This document shows positions 1-7,442 of a DNA stretch of 64,000 nt, piece by piece. The stretch is from positions 19,092 to 83,091 of the forward strand of contig NZ_CAADFC020000031.1 in NCBI RefSeq assembly GCF_900696085.1, written 5' to 3'. The notes below the pieces were generated by a model, which was not told the DNA's origin, ran no database searches, and was given only the letters and a program-made list of their open reading frames with translations. How positions within the stretch are numbered: the stretch's first letter is position 1; the number at the start of each line of letters is the position of its first letter. The stretch comes from Bradyrhizobium ivorense (GTDB lineage Bacteria > Pseudomonadota > Alphaproteobacteria > Rhizobiales > Xanthobacteraceae). The position numbers and the translations under genes are program-made.

Positions 1-738
1 CAGGTGGCGACGCATGTGGTCCGCGATGGGTTGAAGATGGAAGCAGGCGCGGCCAGCCCAATTGCCCAGTGTAGCCCGTTCAAGCCGGATCCCCTGGCGC
101 GCATAGATCTCGGCCTGACGGTAAAATGGCGTATGATCGCCAAATTTGGAGACGATCACGTGCGCGATGGCCGCTTCGGTCGGCAGCCCGCCGGGCACGA
201 CGTGCTCCGGTGCGTACGCCTGCGCGACAGGGCCTGAGCAGCGGCGACAGATGTATTTCGGGCGACACGTGACCAGCACGCGCCATTGCGCCGGGATCAC
301 GTCGAGGCGCTTGCTGACGTCCTCGCCGATCTTCGTCATGGCGCCACAACCGCACGGGCAGAGCGTGCTTGGTGGCTCGATGATCCGTTCCACTCGCGGC
401 AAATGGGCAGGCAAGCAGCCGCGATTGCGATGAGAACCTTGATCCGGATCGCTCCGCGATCGTCCCTGGATGACCTTCTCGGCTCTTTCCTGCGCCGCGT
501 CCAGAATGCCTTGCGCGATCTCCACGTCCTCGAGCGGCAAATGGTACTGATCTGGACGTAGCTTCTCGGATTTCGAGCCGAACTTGTCCCGTCGCAATTC
601 GCCGAGAATGACCTCCAGCCGACGTCGCGCTTCCTCCGACGCCGCCAGTGCCCCCTGATGCTCGCTCAAGGTCGCCTGCGTTTGCGCCAGAAGCGCCTTC
701 AGGCGTTCGTTTTCGTCGCGTAGCGCCGCGATGCTCAT
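1..738 (-). CDS. tnpC: IS66 transposase TnpC, N-terminal part (partial)
   Basis: This frame is open from an ATG at 738 to the window edge (246 codons seen). An in-frame TAG lies two codons upstream of the ATG, which fixes the start. The N-terminal third is a coiled coil rich in Glu, Leu and Arg. Next comes the FGSKSEKL segment typical of IS66 transposases, then a zinc-finger-like CPCGCGAM ... CRRC pattern, then the start of the DDE domain (PGGLPTEAAIAHVIVSKF). No stop or frameshift is visible in the part present, so it may be intact beyond the edge. It follows tnpB after a 69-bp gap. Confidence 0.88.
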   Translation of the reverse strand, partial: MSIAALRDENERLKALLAQTQATLSEHQGALAASEEARRRLEVILGELRRDKFGSKSEKLRPDQYHLPLEDVEIAQGILDAAQERAEKVIQGRSRSDPDQGSHRNRGCLPAHLPRVERIIEPPSTLCPCGCGAMTKIGEDVSKRLDVIPAQWRVLVTCRPKYICRRCSGPVAQAYAPEHVVPGGLPTEAAIAHVIVSKFGDHTPFYRQAEIYARQGIRLERATLGNWAGRACFHLQPIADHMRRHL

Positions 739-807
739 GCGCTATTTCGAGCACATCGGCGCCGCGCATGCCATGTTCAAAATTGCTTCCGAGTCATTCT
801 GCCGCAG

Positions 808-1161
808 TTATCCTGCCACCTGCGGGCGCCGCGCTTCCTCCGGCCGGACCAACCTCCAATCCAGCCCCTCGAACAAGGCCGCGAACATCGCCGGCGACAT
901 GCGCATCACGCCGTCCGCGATCGTTGGCCAAACGAACTTGCAACCTTCGAGGCGTTTGTGCACCAACACCAGGCCCGTTCGGTCCCAGACCAAAATCTTG
1001 ATCCGGTCCGCTCGTTTTGATCGGAACACGAAGGCCGCGCCGCTGAACGGATCGAGACCAAGCATCTCCTGCACCTTCGCCGCAAGCCCGTCGTGTCCGC
1101 AGCGGAAGTCGATCGGCCGCGTGGCCACGTAAATCTTCAGATCAGCACCGGCCGCGATCAT
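808..1161 (-). CDS. tnpB: IS66 accessory protein TnpB
   Basis: This 117-residue protein matches the IS66 Orf2/TnpB family in length and sequence. Visible features are the N-terminal KIYVATRPIDFRCGHDGLA segment, the central LVWDRTGLVLVHKRLE and the C-terminal FEGLDWRLVR. The family is required together with TnpA and TnpC for transposition of IS66 elements, but its biochemical role is not settled. The ATG overlaps the tnpA stop as ATGA, which implies translational coupling. No lesion is visible. Confidence 0.92.
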   Translation of the reverse strand: MIAAGADLKIYVATRPIDFRCGHDGLAAKVQEMLGLDPFSGAAFVFRSKRADRIKILVWDRTGLVLVHKRLEGCKFVWPTIADGVMRMSPAMFAALFEGLDWRLVRPEEARRPQVAG

Positions 1162-1580
1162 CGTGACGCTCGCACCGCACGGATCACCCGGGATAGCTGG
1201 TCAGCATCAATGGCCGTATCCGTCCGCAGCACGACATCGCCGATCGCGATCTCAAGCTTGATCGCCGGAACCTGACGCTCCTCCGACGCATCTTCCACAA
1301 CCAGCGGCGCAAACGTCGGTGGAGACGCCTCGCACGGCGGCAACATACCTCGTTGTCGAAGCCGCCGTCGCCAATCGTAGACCTGCCAGCGCGTCGCTCC
1401 GTGCTTGCGCGCCACCTCGGATACCTGGGCGCCGGGTAACAGACTCTCGGCGGCGATCCGAGCTCTCTCAGCTTCCGACCGCACACGACGTCCTGACGGC
1501 CCTTCAAGGATCTCCAGCCGGCTCACCGACCCCGCCGATGAGCCGTCCAAATGGACGTCCTTTTTGCTGTCCAATCCCAT
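1158..1580 (-). CDS. tnpA: IS66 accessory protein TnpA (helix-turn-helix)
   Basis: The first IS66 gene has a helix-turn-helix of transposase orf-A type: SEAERARIAAESLLPGAQVSEVARKHG followed at once by ATRWQVYDWRRRLRQ. The C-terminal half ends in the conserved acidic VVLRTDTAIDADQLSRVIRAV segment. I place the start at 1580 (MGLDSKKDV) because that matches family length, about 140 residues. An upstream ATG at 1616 would add twelve residues unlike the family. The gene starts about 80 bp inside the element's terminal repeat. Confidence 0.85.
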   Translation of the reverse strand: MGLDSKKDVHLDGSSAGSVSRLEILEGPSGRRVRSEAERARIAAESLLPGAQVSEVARKHGATRWQVYDWRRRLRQRGMLPPCEASPPTFAPLVVEDASEERQVPAIKLEIAIGDVVLRTDTAIDADQLSRVIRAVRASR

Positions 1581-1659
1581 CCCAAACCTCCGTACAAGCC
1601 GGAGGCTTCTTCGCATAGCTACCCAGATCCCGAAGCAAGGGTTCCGGCTAAGCGCTTAC

Positions 1660-1800
1660 CGTTCGGCCTTCGATCTGGAGCTTGGTCCGGATCGACCAGA
1701 CGTGCTTGGGACGGAGCGGCGGCTTTGCGCCGACGATCTTCCCCTTGTTCCAAGGAACGTGCTTCGAGACGGCGGGGATGGTGCTCGGGGTAACGGTCAT
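1660..1800 (-). pseudogene. Tyrosine recombinase/integrase, N-terminus cut by IS66
   Basis: An ATG at 1800 is preceded by a strong ribosome binding site (GAGGAGGT at 1805-1812 read on the minus strand). The frame encodes MTVTPSTIPAVSKHVPWNKG, then GAKPPLRPKHVWSIRTKLQIEGRT, which is the opening of a rhizobial tyrosine-recombinase family. The homology stops at exactly the base where the IS66 terminal repeat begins (1659), and the hybrid frame ends four codons later. A second copy of the same segment (about 80% identical) lies at 14596-14767 in the same orientation. The catalytic domain is missing here; it may survive on the far side of the IS66 element. Confidence 0.8.
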
Positions 1801-2379
1801 ATTGACCTCCTCAGCTAGTGAGGCTGGTCCTTTTCAGTCCGGAGCCCTTCCAATCCCGCGTCCGCTTTGAAACAATTGGAGACGTACTTGGGCCCAATTT
1901 GAACGAAGCGAGGGCCGCCTTTGACCCCGAGCAGACGTCGACCGCACCTACTAATCGCAAGGTTCGCGATGGCGTAGTCGAACCGTCAGTCTGACTGATG
2001 AAAATCGGCTCATTGACGTCTCGTCCCGTCTGTGATGCCACGGCACACACAACGAGTCTCGCACCGAAGGTCAGCGAAGCTTTTTTCCGACGAACCGGAC
2101 AATCGAGGCGGCCCGAAAGGCCACCCGTTCGCCGCATAGCGTGTATCCACAGGAATTACCCCGCCAAACCATCGTTTATCTGGAAAAGGGAACTCGGCTC
2201 CTATTTCATAAGGAGCGGCTTTTAACGTGGCGGAACGGATACACTCCTGTGCATTCCACGACATCCCTGTGCCTATGGCATGGAATTGGCATGACATCGC
2301 GCGGGTTGATCCGTAGCATTTCGCGTTGGGCGTGTACCAAGGGACAGGGACTGAGGTGTTTGGCGCTGGCGTAAGCTGG
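1801..2379. other. Intergenic region, no supported gene
   Basis: About 580 bp contain the Shine-Dalgarno and presumably the promoter of the broken recombinase at the left edge. The rest is degenerate sequence with only short, composition-driven reading frames. I see no RNA gene, repeat array or conserved peptide. Confidence 0.5.
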
Positions 2380-3432
2380 ATGGCTTTGCGTGGTGGTCGG
2401 TCTGGGCGAGACGCCGCCAACGACCTTGCGCCAAACATTTCTACGCCAAACATTTCATTGGCTGTGGTTCGAAGTGCGCCGGCGCAAATGCTGCGCGTCT
2501 TGCGGTGCGGGCATGCCGCAATTGTGGAGATCCATTGGCCATCGGGAGAGGCAGGGGTTTTCCTGCGTTGCCTTATCGAGCTGAACTCAAGTGAGCCGGG
2601 GCTGTCGCGGCGTCGGCTGCTGGCCCACCTGACCGCGAACCATCAATCATCTGCATTGGCGATCCTTGCCATGACGCTGCTGCTTGCGATGTGCGGCTGG
2701 ATTGTCGGCGGTACGGAGGGGATGCAGCGGGCATTGCTTGGAACTGCTCCCCGCCCCAACGGCGTGGATATTTCGCGCGAGAGCATGCAGCGCTGGTTCG
2801 GCGCCCGCCTGTTGTTCCCTGGCGAGCTGCCGGACTTGTTCGCCATTCTGGCAAGAGTTTGCGCCCGAGCCGGCCTAGCCCGATTGCCGGATCTCTATTG
2901 CCTGCCGGCGCCTGGCGATATGAATGCCTACGCGCTCGGCACACCGGAACGCAGCGCCATCGTTGTAACCGAGGGGTTGCTGCGCGGCATGACGCGTGAA
3001 GAAATCGCCGGCATTCTGGCGCACGAAGTGGCGCACATCCGCAACAATGACAGCCGGACAATGAGCTGGGCGACCGCATTGCGTCGCGCGATCGATTGGA
3101 CGTCGCTCGCCGGTCTTGCCTTGCTGCGGACGCGGCATGACCACCGCGGAACGGCGAGCCAGCCTTTGGTGACGCTGCTGAGCGCAGCTCCGACTCTCGG
3201 TCAACTGCTTGGATTGGCACTATCGCGCGTTCGCGAACTTGATGCGGATGCCACCGCGCTGGAACTCACCGGCGACGCGCGGGCGCTCATCGCCGCACTC
3301 GATAAGCTTGAGCGCCATCACACCGGCTCTACGCCAATACCTGTCTCTGCATTTGGGCACGATCCAATGCGCTTGCTTCGCAGCCATCCCGCCACCTCCG
3401 AGCGCGTCGGTACCTTACTCAGCCTCTGCTAA
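2380..3432 (+). CDS. M48-family (HtpX-like) zinc metallopeptidase
   Basis: The zinc-peptidase motif HEVAH lies within GILAHEVAHIRN, and the third ligand is the Glu of RELDADATAL. Upstream is one clear membrane helix (ALAILAMTLLLAMCGWIVGG), as in HtpX. The segment LARLPDLYCLPAPGDMNAYALG corresponds to the strand and edge before the active site. HtpX-type enzymes degrade misfolded membrane proteins at the inner membrane. The start is uncertain: the frame is open from a TTG at 2326, ATG 2380 has only a weak ribosome binding site, and the first 60-90 residues do not look like HtpX, so translation may begin further in. The gene stands alone. Confidence 0.8.
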   Translation: MALRGGRSGRDAANDLAPNISTPNISLAVVRSAPAQMLRVLRCGHAAIVEIHWPSGEAGVFLRCLIELNSSEPGLSRRRLLAHLTANHQSSALAILAMTLLLAMCGWIVGGTEGMQRALLGTAPRPNGVDISRESMQRWFGARLLFPGELPDLFAILARVCARAGLARLPDLYCLPAPGDMNAYALGTPERSAIVVTEGLLRGMTREEIAGILAHEVAHIRNNDSRTMSWATALRRAIDWTSLAGLALLRTRHDHRGTASQPLVTLLSAAPTLGQLLGLALSRVRELDADATALELTGDARALIAALDKLERHHTGSTPIPVSAFGHDPMRLLRSHPATSERVGTLLSLC

Positions 3433-3878
3433 CAGCAATTGCGTAAGCCGATGCGCATTGCGGCAAGAGCGCTGACTGGGCAAAGAGTGCTGACAAGCTC
3501 GACACGGAATCTGCACAGAGTTACCACATAAATATCGCCGCTGTTCGTCGAAACCATGCGGGCTTGAATGCGTTGACGCGAAATCCCGCAACGCATGTGA
3601 AGTCAGCGATCAATCGCAAGGCGTCTGAGCGGACGTAGGCAGCTGGCAGCGAGGACGCGGCCGGCAAGAAAACGACAAGCCGCTCCCACATCTCACCGGC
3701 CTCTCTTTGCCGCACCTTAAAATATCTTGCCGTTCGTTTGCGTCTTGAGGGACGCAGCTCGCGTGCCTCAAGCAGCAAGAGGCATTGCTTCTGGCTCGAA
3801 ATTGCAGCGACAGGCCTCGCACGCGGATAGTCTTCGTTTTGGGCTGAGGGCACTCAACCATCGCAAGGAGATCAAGCG
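3433..3878. other. Leader/promoter region of the 3879-7026 locus
   Basis: This 446-bp gene-free stretch precedes the low-complexity/subtilase locus and presumably holds its promoter. It contains an inverted repeat, CTTGAGG at 3744-3750 and CCTCAAG at 3766-3772, about 110 bp before the start codon. I see no coding signal or RNA gene. Confidence 0.45.
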
Positions 3879-4664
3879 ATGACCCAACATGAAACCATGC
3901 AACAGAACCCGGCGTATAATCCGCAGTTCGGACAGTTCGGTCCACAGCAATGGGGATCGGGAGCATTCGGTTCGCAAGGCGGCCAACCGTACGGAGGAGG
4001 TGGGCTGCAAGGCGGCCTGGGCTTCGGACAGGCGGCCTACGGCCAGCAATACGGTGGTCAGTCGCCCTTCGGCCAGCAATATGGTGGTGGTCAGTCGCCG
4101 TTCGCCGGACTTGGCTCTGGCGGGCAACCGATGGGATGGGGTCAGCAGCAGTGGGGCGGACAACAGCGTCAGCTTTCGCAGCAAGACGTGAACGAGGTCG
4201 TACGGCAGCTCGTACCGGCGCTGCCTCAGATCCTCGCGCAAGCGCAAACCCCGTTCGCCGGTATTGGCTACGCGGCATACGGCCAGGGGCCGCGGCAGCT
4301 AAGCCCGCAGGACGTGAACGAAGTCGTGCGACAGATCTTGCCCATCGTGCCTCAGATCGTTGGAATGCTGCAGGGCCAGCCACAACTGCAACATGCCGCC
4401 ATGCACGGCGGCTCCGGTCTGGGCCAGTTCGGAGGCCTCGGGCAGTTCGGCCTCGGCTATCCAACGCAGACCCATCCGATGCAGAACTGGGGTACGCAGT
4501 TCGGCGCGCCGCAATTCCAGGCGGCGTTCGGCGGTCCTGCGGGCTTTGGCCAGCAGCGACAATTGACGCAGCAGGATGTCGCCGACATCACCCGCCAGCT
4601 GATCGGCGTCATTCCTCAGGTCATCGGTAACCTCCAGGCCTATGGGCAGCAGCGGATGATCTGA
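3879..4664 (+). CDS. Gln/Gly-rich low-complexity protein with three helical repeats
   Basis: I do not recognise a named family. Residues 1-95 are almost only Gly, Gln, Phe, Tyr, Ser and Pro (runs such as GQQYGGQSPFGQQYGGGQSP), a composition like prion-like, phase-separating domains. Three copies of a predicted amphipathic helix follow at about residues 97-122, 139-165 and 227-253. Each reads [QP]RQL[ST]xQDVxxxxRQxxxxxPQ[IV], and Gly/Gln linkers separate them. There is no signal peptide or membrane helix. The ATG has an AAGGAG ribosome binding site. The protein is first in a probable operon with a small protein carrying a related motif and a subtilase. It could be a structural or scaffold protein or a protease substrate; function is unknown. 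Confidence 0.75.
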   Translation: MTQHETMQQNPAYNPQFGQFGPQQWGSGAFGSQGGQPYGGGGLQGGLGFGQAAYGQQYGGQSPFGQQYGGGQSPFAGLGSGGQPMGWGQQQWGGQQRQLSQQDVNEVVRQLVPALPQILAQAQTPFAGIGYAAYGQGPRQLSPQDVNEVVRQILPIVPQIVGMLQGQPQLQHAAMHGGSGLGQFGGLGQFGLGYPTQTHPMQNWGTQFGAPQFQAAFGGPAGFGQQRQLTQQDVADITRQLIGVIPQVIGNLQAYGQQRMI

Positions 4665-4767
4665 TCGCAATTTGTGATCTGTCCGAAATGACAATCAGCG
4701 ATCGCCGCCGAAAGCGGCGGTCGCGTTGCCCGCTGTTACGCAGGCTTCCTTGCGAAGGAGAGCACTC

Positions 4768-5226
4768 ATGTCAGATCCCAATCCGTCTGCCGCAACCGCC
4801 TCACAGCCCCGTCCGACAGACATTCAGCAACTCGTAGTCCTGCTTGGCAATTTGATGCCGCTTCTCATGCGCATGCAGTCGCAAGGTTTCGAGCAACCGG
4901 ACCAGACGGTGCCCCGTGACTTCCCGATACCTGGTCCGGTGCTTGATCGTCAGGCCTCGGAAAACATGATCGGAGATATGATTGCCGAATCGCTACGCTC
5001 GCTTTCCACTTATCTTGAGGCCAACGCCGTGCAGCATGCCGGCCTGGAAAACTCTGTCGCGATCGTCACCCAGGCCGCTCACGCGTTCGCCGGGCGGGAC
5101 TATGCGCAGGCCTTCAACCTGATCTGGGTGGCTTATCGCGCCATCGAAGCCGTCCGCGCAGCCGATCCTCGGCTCCCGTTTGTTCGACAGGCTGCGACCG
5201 ACCGAACTCAATCCTCGATCCATTGA
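4768..5226 (+). CDS. Small helical protein sharing the motif of its neighbour
   Basis: This 152-residue protein has no recognised family. The start at 4768 follows a GGAGAG site; an upstream alternative would only add a basic leader. Residues 17-36 (TDIQQLVVLLGNLMPLLMRM) align without gaps with the repeats of the preceding protein: D-[VI]-x-x-[VL]-V, then a hydrophobic-Pro-x-[IL] core. After a Pro-rich linker, the C-terminal 90 residues look all-helical (SENMIGDMIAESLRSLSTYL, then NLIWVAYRAIEAVRAADPR). There is no signal peptide. It lies 103 bp after the Gln/Gly-rich gene and 18 bp before the subtilase, so co-transcription with the latter is very likely. Confidence 0.75.
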   Translation: MSDPNPSAATASQPRPTDIQQLVVLLGNLMPLLMRMQSQGFEQPDQTVPRDFPIPGPVLDRQASENMIGDMIAESLRSLSTYLEANAVQHAGLENSVAIVTQAAHAFAGRDYAQAFNLIWVAYRAIEAVRAADPRLPFVRQAATDRTQSSIH

Positions 5227-5244
5227 AGAAACGGAGGCGACACC

Positions 5245-7026
5245 ATGGCAGCAAGTCCGGATGATCCGCGCTCCACCTCAACCAGCGACCGACGCAAACC
5301 GGCGCGCACCACTCAATACATGATTGCGCCGGCGAGACCCGGTGTTAGCGGCCAAGCGCTGACTGACCAACTTAGCCAGTTCGGCATCGAAACCCTGCGG
5401 ACCTATGAGGCGCGCGACGCCAATTTTGGCACGCCGATCGCGGTCGTCCGCTTGTCTGACGATGCCGCCGCAACATTGCTCCGTTCCGCAGCAGGCACCT
5501 TGATCATCGAGCCCGATGTCCATCTGCGGGCTGCATCTTTTCTTGCCCCGTCCTCATTTTTCCCGCCCGCTTCGATCGGGACCGCGCTTGGGCCAGACAT
5601 GAAATTGACGATCCGGATCGTCAGCGAAGCCGGTGCGCCGGTGGAGCAGGCCGCGGTGCGGCTCATTGGCGAGCAGGCGGCGAGCCAGGGACTGACCGAC
5701 AGTGACGGCAGAGTCGATCTGACGCTGCGGGGCGAACTGCCCGAAACAGTTTCCGGCATATTCGTGAACGCGCGCTCCGGCTTTTGGGGCCTCTGGCAGC
5801 ATCGGCCTTATCTCGAAGCGGATGCGGTCAACACCCTAACCCTGAAGCCGCTGTCGCTGCCGGAGACGTTGGATTGGGGCGGCGCGGCCATGCGGTTCGA
5901 TCGACTCCCGAACCAATGCCGTGGAGCTGGCATCAAGATCGCACTCATCGACTCTGGCGTTGCGACCAGCCACGAACAATTGACCGATATCGATCATGGT
6001 GTCGATATCAGGGATGGGGGAGAACCATCATGGTCGAAGGACGTCATCGGCCACGGCACGCCTTGTGCGGGCATCATCAATGCCGCTCCACAGACGGCTC
6101 ACGGCATACGCGGCTACGCCCCGGACAGCGAACTGCATGTTTGCAAGCTTCCCGCCGACGCCCGTTGCAGCGACCTGATTGCGGCCCTCGATTACTGCCT
6201 GCAGAATGCAATTGACGTGGCCTGCCTGGGCTTTGGCTGCGAACGCGGATCAGCGCTGATCGAGCAGCGCATCGCAGCGGCAAAGCAGCGGGGCGTCAGC
6301 ATGATTGCTGCAGCCGGAAATTCTGCAGGCGCGGTGCTGTTTCCGGCCTGCTCGCCCCATGTCTTAGCGGTCGGTGCGATCGGACAGACGGCAAGCTGCC
6401 CCGAAGACACGCCGCAGGCGGCGCTGGCTGCAACGGCCGCCGCGGCCGCGGGCGGTCTTTTTGTACCGCCGTTTTGCTGTCGCGGGCCCGAACTCGACCT
6501 CTGCGCGCCTGGCGTAGCGATCATTGTCTGTCAGGCGCCGGACAGCCACGCCGTCTGCGACGGCACCTCGCTTGCGGCGGCTCACGTCGCCGCGCTCGCA
6601 GCCTTGGTCCTCGCCGACCACGTCGATTTCAAGGGCAGGTTCGTTGCAAGGGACCTTCACCGGGTCGAACGGCTGTTCCAGATTCTGAAGGAGACGACGC
6701 AACCCGTCGGTCATCCATGGCAGACCGGGGCCGGTCTGCCGGATGCGGCCCGGGCGCTCGGCATCTGGTCCGACCGCCGGCCCTCGGCCGTGCCGTTGAA
6801 TGCCGGATTGCGCGAGATGCGAAGCGCCATTCGGCAGCTCGATCGGATTCAATTCGGCGCTAGCGAGGCAATCCCATTCGAGCCGCCGCGCGGTCCGGCC
6901 AACGTGATGCGGCTGCCGCTGAATCCGACACAAGCAGCGTTCCAGTCCGCCGGCAGCGGGAAAGCAACGGTGCATGAACTCAAAGCAGCGATGGCACTCG
7001 CGGGCCTGGCGGAGGGACCGCGCTAG
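5245..7026 (+). CDS. Subtilisin-like (S8) serine protease with N-terminal accessory domains
   Basis: The catalytic triad is visible: Asp236 in ALIDSGV, His270 in VIGHGTPCAG and Ser442 in DGTSLAAAHVAAL, with the oxyanion Asn359 in AAAGNSAG. Residues about 25-95 resemble an inhibitor-I9-like propeptide (QYMIAPAR ... AVVRLSDDAAATLL ... IIEPDV). Residues about 115-200 resemble a carboxypeptidase-regulatory/Ig-like fold (TDSDGRVDLTLRGELPE). No signal peptide is present, so the enzyme is either cytoplasmic or exported in an unusual way. It starts after an ACGGAGG site, 18 bp behind the small helical protein. Known leaderless S8 enzymes include maturation proteases of peptide systems such as cyanobactin PatA; a role in processing its two neighbours is my inference. 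Confidence 0.88.
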   Translation: MAASPDDPRSTSTSDRRKPARTTQYMIAPARPGVSGQALTDQLSQFGIETLRTYEARDANFGTPIAVVRLSDDAAATLLRSAAGTLIIEPDVHLRAASFLAPSSFFPPASIGTALGPDMKLTIRIVSEAGAPVEQAAVRLIGEQAASQGLTDSDGRVDLTLRGELPETVSGIFVNARSGFWGLWQHRPYLEADAVNTLTLKPLSLPETLDWGGAAMRFDRLPNQCRGAGIKIALIDSGVATSHEQLTDIDHGVDIRDGGEPSWSKDVIGHGTPCAGIINAAPQTAHGIRGYAPDSELHVCKLPADARCSDLIAALDYCLQNAIDVACLGFGCERGSALIEQRIAAAKQRGVSMIAAAGNSAGAVLFPACSPHVLAVGAIGQTASCPEDTPQAALAATAAAAAGGLFVPPFCCRGPELDLCAPGVAIIVCQAPDSHAVCDGTSLAAAHVAALAALVLADHVDFKGRFVARDLHRVERLFQILKETTQPVGHPWQTGAGLPDAARALGIWSDRRPSAVPLNAGLREMRSAIRQLDRIQFGASEAIPFEPPRGPANVMRLPLNPTQAAFQSAGSGKATVHELKAAMALAGLAEGPR

Positions 7027-7442
7027 TCCTTATTTATCGCCGGCCGCGTTGCGAGAAGTGCGCTCATCGTGAAATCGGGATAGGGGGGCCTCACGGCTCC
7101 TCCCCTCCCACACCGCTCGCCGGCAGGTCGCGTTGGTGGTGCAGGCGGGAGCGGTGGTAAGCCCGGCAGAGCTGGGAAGTCTGGCAATTAGTTGAAATCG
7201 CGAAGTGCAAACCCTGCGTCACGTCGAAAGTCGTGACCGGTTTTGCGCTTGACGCAGCATTGCTCCGATGTCCGAAGTTGGCCCATCGCTGCCACATCCC
7301 ACGGCCGAGGATATGTCGGGTGTCAGGGATAGACCGGACCTAAGCTAAACCGGGCCAACCGTGGCGATTTGACCCATCTGAGACATTGGGGCTGACGAGG
7401 AGAGGTTTCGTCGGTCACCTTTGAGCCCAGGACGAGCACAAG
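7027..7442. other. Intergenic debris, no supported gene
   Basis: This 416-bp gap separates two genes that converge on it. It contains one copy of the dispersed TTTGACCC repeat (7363-7388) and otherwise degenerate sequence. I see no clear terminator hairpin and no conserved peptide. Confidence 0.4.
7363..7388 (+). repeat. Dispersed TTTTGACCC-type repeat, copy 1
   Basis: The sequence around GATTTGACCCATCTGAGACATT matches four other intergenic copies in the window (17374, 19902, 43114, 44345), with the shared core TTTTGACCC then a GACATT-like tail. All five are on the plus strand and none lies in a gene. Confidence 0.5.

Larger units (their letters stand above)
1..1659 (-). mobile_element. IS66-family insertion sequence, cut by the window edge
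   Basis: Three IS66 genes lie in the usual order tnpA-tnpB-tnpC on the minus strand. The outer end is marked by the IS66-type terminal heptamer GTAAGCG, read on the minus strand from base 1659. Immediately outside, the reading frame of a tyrosine recombinase (pseudogene at 1660-1800) is interrupted, so the element inserted into that gene. IS66 elements normally duplicate 8 bp of target; the candidate duplicate here would be bases 1660-1667, but the other end lies outside the window, so this cannot be confirmed. Confidence 0.9.

Noticed and set aside
3610..4464. Long minus-strand frames opposite the Gln/Gly-rich gene
   Set aside because: They are mirror products of the repetitive plus-strand coding sequence. 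The plus-strand gene has the ribosome binding site and the repeated helical motif.
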